DNA of 18,092 nt from NCBI GenBank assembly GCA_043806415.1, contig JAZDHB010000050.1, positions 1 through 18,092 on the forward strand, read 5' to 3'. Both the position numbers and the translations under genes were made by a program. Shown in pieces: positions 14,402 through 18,092 of this stretch. This DNA is from CAIXYX01 sp043806415 (lineage in GTDB: Archaea; Micrarchaeota; Micrarchaeia; Anstonellales; Anstonellaceae). The first letter of the stretch is position 1. Every line of letters begins with the position of its first letter. The notes under the pieces were generated by a model, which saw only the letters and a program-made list of their open reading frames with translations, had not been told where the DNA came from and did not search any database.

Positions 14402-14827
14402 ATGATGACTTTCATCCATTCCAAGGCGCGCCAGACGGATTTCATCTCCCGGCTCTCCAAGATGAACCTTCCCAGCGAGCAGAAGGCCGTCATCCAGGCG
14501 GCCTCCCGGATCCTCAGAGAACAGCCGGACGCGCCGCCCGTCCGCAAGCTCTCGCGCGGAAACGACTGGGATTCCTATCGGCGCCTGCCAGTCGGCATCG
14601 AGGGGCCGGTGTTGTCTGCCTCGGAGCGGCCGTCTTCCGCCTTCATCTCCAGCATGTACATCGAGCGGCAGACCCTTCACATCCACGTGGATTTCGCGCG
14701 CGATTGCGCGGAAGGCGGTGCCGGACGGCCGGGAAACCCGGAGGCGAGCGTGCATATCTCCCTCAATGACATGGGCATGCCATCCAGATTCATCGTCGTC
14801 GATGGAAACCGGTTCCCGATCGACTGA
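14402..14827 (+). CDS. Hypothetical protein
   Basis: 141 residues with no family I recognise. The N-terminal half is helical and charged (QKAVIQAASRILREQ). The C-terminal half alternates hydrophobic and polar residues as in a beta-sheet domain (MYIERQTLHIHVDF, ASVHISLNDMG, RFIVVDGNRF). There is no signal peptide or membrane segment. GAGG at 14390-14393 precedes the ATG; a second in-frame ATG at 14405 is equally possible. Third codon positions are G/C-rich like the housekeeping genes, so it probably belongs to that block rather than to the defence segment that begins after it. Confidence 0.65.
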   Translation: MMTFIHSKARQTDFISRLSKMNLPSEQKAVIQAASRILREQPDAPPVRKLSRGNDWDSYRRLPVGIEGPVLSASERPSSAFISSMYIERQTLHIHVDFARDCAEGGAGRPGNPEASVHISLNDMGMPSRFIVVDGNRFPID

Positions 14828-14835
14828 CCCTATAG

Positions 14836-14847
14836 TTTTATATATAA
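14836..14847 (+). promoter_or_regulatory. AT-rich promoter/operator region of the toxin-antitoxin pair
   Basis: TTTTATATATAA is a strong TATA-like box about 53 bases before the antitoxin ATG, predicting a leader of about 20 bases. Several further ATATAT strings follow at 14857-14875, within the expected start region. Type II antitoxins usually repress their own promoter, so these strings may be operator sites; that role is inferred. Confidence 0.5.
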
Positions 14848-14888
14848 TAATGCTCATATATACATGGAATATATCTAGAGTTGATTCG

Positions 14889-15131
14889 ATGGTTTTTGCC
14901 CAAATCGAGCTGGATGACTACACCAACCACGTGCTCAACGTCATCAAGGCCAAATTCGCTCTCAAGGACAAGTCGGCGGCGATTGGCAAGATGGCCGAGT
15001 TGTTCGGCGCCGAATTCGTGGAGCGCGAGCCCCGTGAGGAATACGTTAAGAAGATCCTAGATATCGAGGCGGATCGTCTCAAGTGCCACCCAAACAGGCG
15101 CATGACCATTGCCGAACTCGACCGGCTTTAA
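14889..15131 (+). CDS. DUF2683-type antitoxin
   Basis: An 80-residue protein resembling the archaeal DUF2683 family: a short strand, then DDYTNHVLNVIKAKFALKDKSAAI, a ribbon-helix-helix-like segment, then a charged helical tail (REEYVKKILDIEADRL) that would wrap the toxin. Such proteins are the antitoxin half of RelE/YafQ-type modules in archaea. The gene is 12 bases upstream of the toxin and shares its promoter. The usual role is to neutralise the toxin and to repress the operon. The family assignment comes from memory of its sequence pattern and is moderately sure. Confidence 0.75.
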   Translation: MVFAQIELDDYTNHVLNVIKAKFALKDKSAAIGKMAELFGAEFVEREPREEYVKKILDIEADRLKCHPNRRMTIAELDRL

Positions 15132-15143
15132 GAGGCGGGTTCG

Positions 15144-15422
15144 ATGCTCCAGTTCGATTCGAGCGACCTGCTGCGGCTCAAGATGCGCAAGCTGGCGGAC
15201 AAGGACCGTCCGCTGCTTGAGATTGTGAAAAAGAAGATGAAGGAGGTCGTCAATAATGATGCCAAGACGGCCGCCGTCCGCTACAAGAACCTCCGGGCGG
15301 ATTTGAAAGGGCTCAAGCGCGTGCATATCGACCGCAATTTCGTGCTGATTTTTCGCGTGGACGAGGAACGGGAGTTCGTCTTCTTCGTGGATTTCGACCA
15401 CCACGACCGGATCTACAAGTGA
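15144..15422 (+). CDS. RelE/ParE-superfamily toxin
   Basis: A 92-residue protein with the RelE/YafQ-like pattern: an N-terminal helical region, then ADLKGLKRVHIDRNFVLIF and a C-terminal FVDFDHHDRIYK. In this family the basic and histidine residues near the end cleave mRNA on the ribosome. The ADLKG, HIDR and DHHD segments are typical of archaeal members. It starts 12 bases after the antitoxin and is preceded by GAGGCGGG. It lies directly upstream of the cas1 promoter, so the module borders the CRISPR locus. Activity against mRNA is inferred from the family; loss of activity cannot be excluded. Confidence 0.85.
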   Translation: MLQFDSSDLLRLKMRKLADKDRPLLEIVKKKMKEVVNNDAKTAAVRYKNLRADLKGLKRVHIDRNFVLIFRVDEEREFVFFVDFDHHDRIYK

Positions 15423-15472
15423 GAGGGACCGGTGCCTGCTCGGTATAACAGCATATTCTAGTTTTTAACACA

Positions 15473-15482
15473 TCTTTTAAAA
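15473..15482 (+). promoter_or_regulatory. TATA-like box of the cas1-cas2-cas4 operon
   Basis: CTTTTAAAAG is centred about 26 bases before the cas1 ATG at 15503, which predicts a leaderless cas transcript. No Shine-Dalgarno sequence is visible before cas1, in agreement. An oligo-T run at 15460-15465 just before it could end the toxin transcript. Confidence 0.5.
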
Positions 15483-15502
15483 GTTGGCTTCCATATATCC
15501 AC

Positions 15503-16507
15503 ATGGATCTGGTAATCAATCAAGACGGGTATTTCCTTGGCAAGCGTCACAACCGCTTCTACGTGCGCTACCGAACGGAAGAGAACGGAACCCCGAGCGA
15601 GCACGAAGACGAATTCTCGGCAGACAACGTCCGTTCCATTCTTCTGCACCCGCGCGGCTCACTCTCGGTCGGAGCCATCGAACTGGCCAACGAGCATTAT
15701 ATCGACATGGCAATCTTGGGGCGGCGCAACCGGCCCATCGCCCGAATTTATCCCTGCTCCCTAACCGGCGCGCATCTGGTCCGCCGCCAGCAACTGGAAG
15801 CTTTTGCCGACGGTCGGGGCCTGGGTATTTCCCGGGCGCTCGAATCGCGCAAGCTTCGCCACCAAGCCGCCCTGCTCAAGTCATTGCAGAAAACAAGGGA
15901 AGACGTCGATTTCGCAGGTCCCATCTCGGAAATTCTCTTTTTATCCGAAAAACTGGATTCCGGCCATGCGCTCGATGCCAACCAAATCATGGGTTTCGAG
16001 GGCCGCGGCGCCGCCCTTTATTTTGCCTCGCTGGGTCAAATCATCCCGCTCCAAACGCGAGATCCGGATTCTTCCGAGCCTGCCAATATCCTGCTTAATT
16101 ATGGCTACGGCGTGCTCTATCACGAAGTGGAGCGCGCCTGCCTTCTCACCGGGCTTGATCCTTACCTCGGTTTTCTGCACGCCGACCGGCCAGGAAAGCC
16201 TTCTCTTGCGCTTGATCTGATGGAGCCCTTCCGCCCCGTCATCGCCGACCGGGCCGTGGCCACCCTGTTCGCCCAGAAGCAGGTTGAAGAAAACTGGTTT
16301 GAATCGGTTGAAGGAGAGAAGCCGCTTGCTCTTTCGCAAAAAGGCCGCCAGAAGATTTTGGAGCAGGTTCTCGGACGTATGAATACCGAATACACGTTCA
16401 AGGGCGTCAAGAGGAGCTGGCAGAACTGGATTCTGGAAACCGCGCGATCCGTCGCCCGTTCGTTGAGGGGAGAGAAATTCGAGCCCGTGCTCTGGTCAGG
16501 TGGATGA
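15503..16507 (+). CDS. cas1: CRISPR-associated integrase Cas1
   Basis: A 334-residue Cas1, the metal-dependent integrase that inserts new spacers together with Cas2. The N-terminal beta domain (LVINQDGYFLGKRHNRFYV) is followed by the alpha-helical catalytic domain. The active-site residues are present: Glu166 in GFEGRGAALYFASL, His226 in GLDPYLGFLHADRPGKPSLA, and Asp238/Glu241 in LALDLMEPFRP. The sequence resembles Cas1 proteins of archaeal type I and III systems; a subtype cannot be fixed from Cas1 alone. It ends immediately before cas2, with TGA followed directly by ATG, so translation is probably coupled. Codons are less G/C-biased than in the housekeeping block, as expected of a mobile defence locus. 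Confidence 0.97.
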   Translation: MDLVINQDGYFLGKRHNRFYVRYRTEENGTPSEHEDEFSADNVRSILLHPRGSLSVGAIELANEHYIDMAILGRRNRPIARIYPCSLTGAHLVRRQQLEAFADGRGLGISRALESRKLRHQAALLKSLQKTREDVDFAGPISEILFLSEKLDSGHALDANQIMGFEGRGAALYFASLGQIIPLQTRDPDSSEPANILLNYGYGVLYHEVERACLLTGLDPYLGFLHADRPGKPSLALDLMEPFRPVIADRAVATLFAQKQVEENWFESVEGEKPLALSQKGRQKILEQVLGRMNTEYTFKGVKRSWQNWILETARSVARSLRGEKFEPVLWSGG

Positions 16508-16804
16508 ATGATCGTCTTGGCATACGACATCGCTTCCGACCGGGAGCGCCAGAAGGCAGCGGACGTTTGCCTTGATTTCGGGCTTATGCGGATCCAGAAC
16601 AGCCTGTTTGCCGGCCCGGTGAGCTGGAACAAGGCCGAGGCCATCGCGCTCAAGGTGGACGCGATCTGCACCGGAGAGAAAGACCGCGTGGTGGTCCTGC
16701 ACTCGTGCAAGGACTGCCATTCCAAAACTATCGCCCTCAAAAAGCAGCGGACTCCGGAACATGCCAAAAAGCAGTTTTTCATCGTGGGTGGGCCGGATGA
16801 ATGA
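16508..16804 (+). CDS. cas2: CRISPR-associated protein Cas2
   Basis: A 98-residue Cas2, which forms the dimer at the centre of the Cas1-Cas2 spacer-integration complex. The ferredoxin-like fold begins MIVLAYDIASD, with the conserved Asp7 after the first strand, and continues through RIQNSLFAG, the family's RxQxSVF-type segment. VVVLHSCKDCHSK is a Cys-rich strand-and-turn I do not usually associate with Cas2. The ATG directly follows the cas1 stop codon, and the last bases overlap the start of cas4. Confidence 0.95.
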   Translation: MIVLAYDIASDRERQKAADVCLDFGLMRIQNSLFAGPVSWNKAEAIALKVDAICTGEKDRVVVLHSCKDCHSKTIALKKQRTPEHAKKQFFIVGGPDE

Positions 16805-17408
16805 GCGAGAATTATTGACTATGCGCGACGTGCTCAATTACCTTTACTGCCCGCGCATCGTTTTCTACGAGAAAGTGCTCCGACAGAGGCAGTACCAGAC
16901 TTACAAGCAGGATCACGGCATCATGAAGCATGACGATTTCGTTGCCAAAGCGCGGCGCATCGTGCGCGACGAATGGAAGAACTTTCCCATCCGGCGTTTT
17001 GAAGTTTCCGTGCGTTCCTCCCGCCTTGGATATAGAACCCGTGCCGACATGTTGATGAGCAACGAGGCTGGGGAATACAGGGTTGTTCAGTTCAAGCCAT
17101 CCATCCCGGATTTCGGGGTTCCGTTCGCATGGAAAATACAGCTCGTTTTCGAAGCGATGGCGGCCGAGGAAACCCTCGGAATATCGTGCGCTGGGGGCTA
17201 TGTGGCGCCCTATGAAGAGGGACACCCCGTTGCAGTGTGCTTTGACGAGCGCCTTCGCCTTCGCGCTCAAGCGATTTTGAATGAGTGCAAGGAATTATTA
17301 ATGTCGGAAGCGTTGCCATCATGCACTCCGTATGCGTCCCGTTGCACGGACTGCATGTATCGGGGAAGGATATGCGAAGGGAACGAGAATCTTAGAGAGT
17401 ATTCTTAA
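16797..17408 (+). CDS. cas4: CRISPR-associated protein Cas4 with altered nuclease motif
   Basis: A 203-residue Cas4, a RecB-like exonuclease with an iron-sulfur cluster that trims pre-spacers and selects those with a correct PAM. The N-terminal cysteine is in YLYCPRIVFYEKVL, and the C-terminal ones are in RCTDCMYRGRICEG, giving the four-cysteine cluster set. The nuclease core has Asp84 (RADML) and Lys100, but the usual Glu of the E-x-K motif is Gln98 (VVQFKPS). IQLVFEAMAAEE follows as the helical Q motif. I chose the ATG at 16797, overlapping cas2 by 8 bases, because GGGTGGGCC precedes it and the protein start fits the family; an in-frame ATG at 16761 lies deep inside cas2. It is next to the array leader. 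Confidence 0.9.
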   Translation: MNERELLTMRDVLNYLYCPRIVFYEKVLRQRQYQTYKQDHGIMKHDDFVAKARRIVRDEWKNFPIRRFEVSVRSSRLGYRTRADMLMSNEAGEYRVVQFKPSIPDFGVPFAWKIQLVFEAMAAEETLGISCAGGYVAPYEEGHPVAVCFDERLRLRAQAILNECKELLMSEALPSCTPYASRCTDCMYRGRICEGNENLREYS

Positions 17409-17499
17409 AGGAGGCACAAATTCGAGAGTTCCGGAAAGGAGCGCGAAAACGGAGGTAGGACATGGCGCGGATTGACAAAAGAAGGTAGGTTTTTGGTAT
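17409..17499 (+). promoter_or_regulatory. CRISPR leader
   Basis: The 91 bases between cas4 and the first repeat are the expected leader, where transcription of the array and new spacer insertion begin. A TATA-like TTCTTAAAG overlaps the cas4 end at 17403-17411. Two near-identical nonamers, GGAGGTAGG at 17451 and GAAGGTAGG at 17481, are 30 bases apart. GGATTGA at 17469-17475 copies seven bases of the repeat's 3' end. GGAGGT stands five bases before a nine-codon frame (ATG 17462 to TAG 17488). Roles of these motifs are inferred. Confidence 0.65.
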
Positions 17500-18092
17500 G
17501 TTGCAGATGAGAATCCATCAGAACAAGGATTGAAACTGAACCAAGAAGCCAAGCTCAAAAGCCTTGAAACGTTGCAGATGAGAATCCATCAGAACAAGGA
17601 TTGAAACTAACCTACGCGCTTCTAGCCGGTGCGGCCCTGCTCGTAGTTGCAGATGAGAATCCATCAGAACAAGGATTGAAACTAGGGCTTTAGCTGACCT
17701 CCTGGCCAGCTTCTATTGTTGCAGATGAGAATCCATCAGAACAAGGATTGAAACCATGTAGCCCCTCTTTAGCCCGTTCTATTCTATCGGTTGCAGATGA
17801 GAATCCATCAGAACAAGGATTGAAACTGAACCTCCACATCCCGTTCGGGAGGACGATATGCCGTTGCAGATGAGAATCCATCAGAACAAGGATTGAAACA
17901 TGCTTTGGACTGTCGTCGTATCCTTCGAGGTGGCGGTTGCAGATGAGAATCCATCAGAACAAGGATTGAAACTACTGCACAGCGCCGGCGTCATCATTGA
18001 GCCGCATGCGGATAGTTGCAGATGAGAATCCATCAGAACAAGGATTGAAACAAGTAATCTCTCCAGTTCCCGCACCGCGCGGCAGTGTTGCA
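17500..18092 (+). CRISPR. CRISPR array, 37-base repeats, continues past the right edge
   Basis: Eight identical 37-base repeats start at 17500, 17571, 17646, 17718, 17790, 17863, 17936 and 18015; the first six bases of a ninth are at 18087. The repeat begins GTTGCAGATGAG and ends AAGGATTGAAAC. Spacers are 34, 38, 35, 35, 36, 36, 42 and 35 bases. ATTGAAAC at the 3' end is the typical 8-base crRNA 5' handle of type I and III systems, so transcription is on the plus strand, away from cas4. AATCC and GGATT inside the repeat can form a small stem. Perfect identity of all repeats and the adjacent cas1-cas2-cas4 suggest an array that is active or recently was. No spacer target is identifiable here. 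Confidence 0.99.

Noticed and set aside
17690..18075. Minus-strand frames with a repeating FNPCSDGFSSAT peptide
   Set aside because: The repetition is the CRISPR repeat translated on the wrong strand, not a repeat protein.

Overview
The window is archaeal chromosome, GC-rich in its housekeeping part. The evidence is a CDC48-type double AAA ATPase, a Bud32-type kinase, Trm1, a class II HMG-CoA reductase (mevalonate route to isoprenoid lipids), a dolichol-type GlcNAc-1-phosphate transferase, and a 24-37 residue arginine/lysine-rich peptide that looks like ribosomal protein eL41. Most intergenic gaps carry AT-rich TATA-like boxes about 25 bases before a start codon. Internal operon genes instead have GGTG/GAGGT Shine-Dalgarno sequences. 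I cannot place the lineage from sequence alone; a DPANN-type archaeon (Diapherotrites or Micrarchaeota-like) is a guess.

Layout. Positions 1-82 hold the 3' end of an upstream gene. cdc48 (206-2449) follows, then a gap with six GAAAGG-headed units, then a compact plus-strand cluster: a small membrane protein, an M50 site-2 protease and bud32 (2666-4593). The 4594-5059 gap holds a series of three strong hairpins and, on the minus strand, a very small eL41-like gene. A large HExxH protein (5060-6673) and a potassium channel-like protein (6841-7419) come next. An EPSP-synthase-like gene (minus strand, ending at 7525) has lost most of the family's active-site residues and carries a duplicated 3' end. 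It is divergent to trm1 (8894-10141). HMG-CoA reductase (10247-11506), a multi-pass GT-C-like membrane protein (11544-13385) and the GlcNAc-1-P transferase (13382-14359) follow in the same direction. The last two overlap and together suggest lipid-linked glycan assembly or protein N-glycosylation.

From about 14828 the character changes. AT-rich control regions and less GC-biased codons accompany a DUF2683/RelE-type toxin-antitoxin pair, then cas1, cas2 and cas4 packed head to tail, a roughly 90-base leader, and a CRISPR array of eight identical 37-base repeats running off the right edge. No interference (effector) gene is present in the window. This right-hand end looks like an accessory defence segment joined to a conserved core region.

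The points most worth a second look are the non-canonical EPSPS-like enzyme, the hairpin series beside eL41, the probable ATA start codon of the GlcNAc-1-P transferase, a Glu-to-Gln change at the Cas4 nuclease site, and the adaptation-only CRISPR locus beside a toxin-antitoxin pair.
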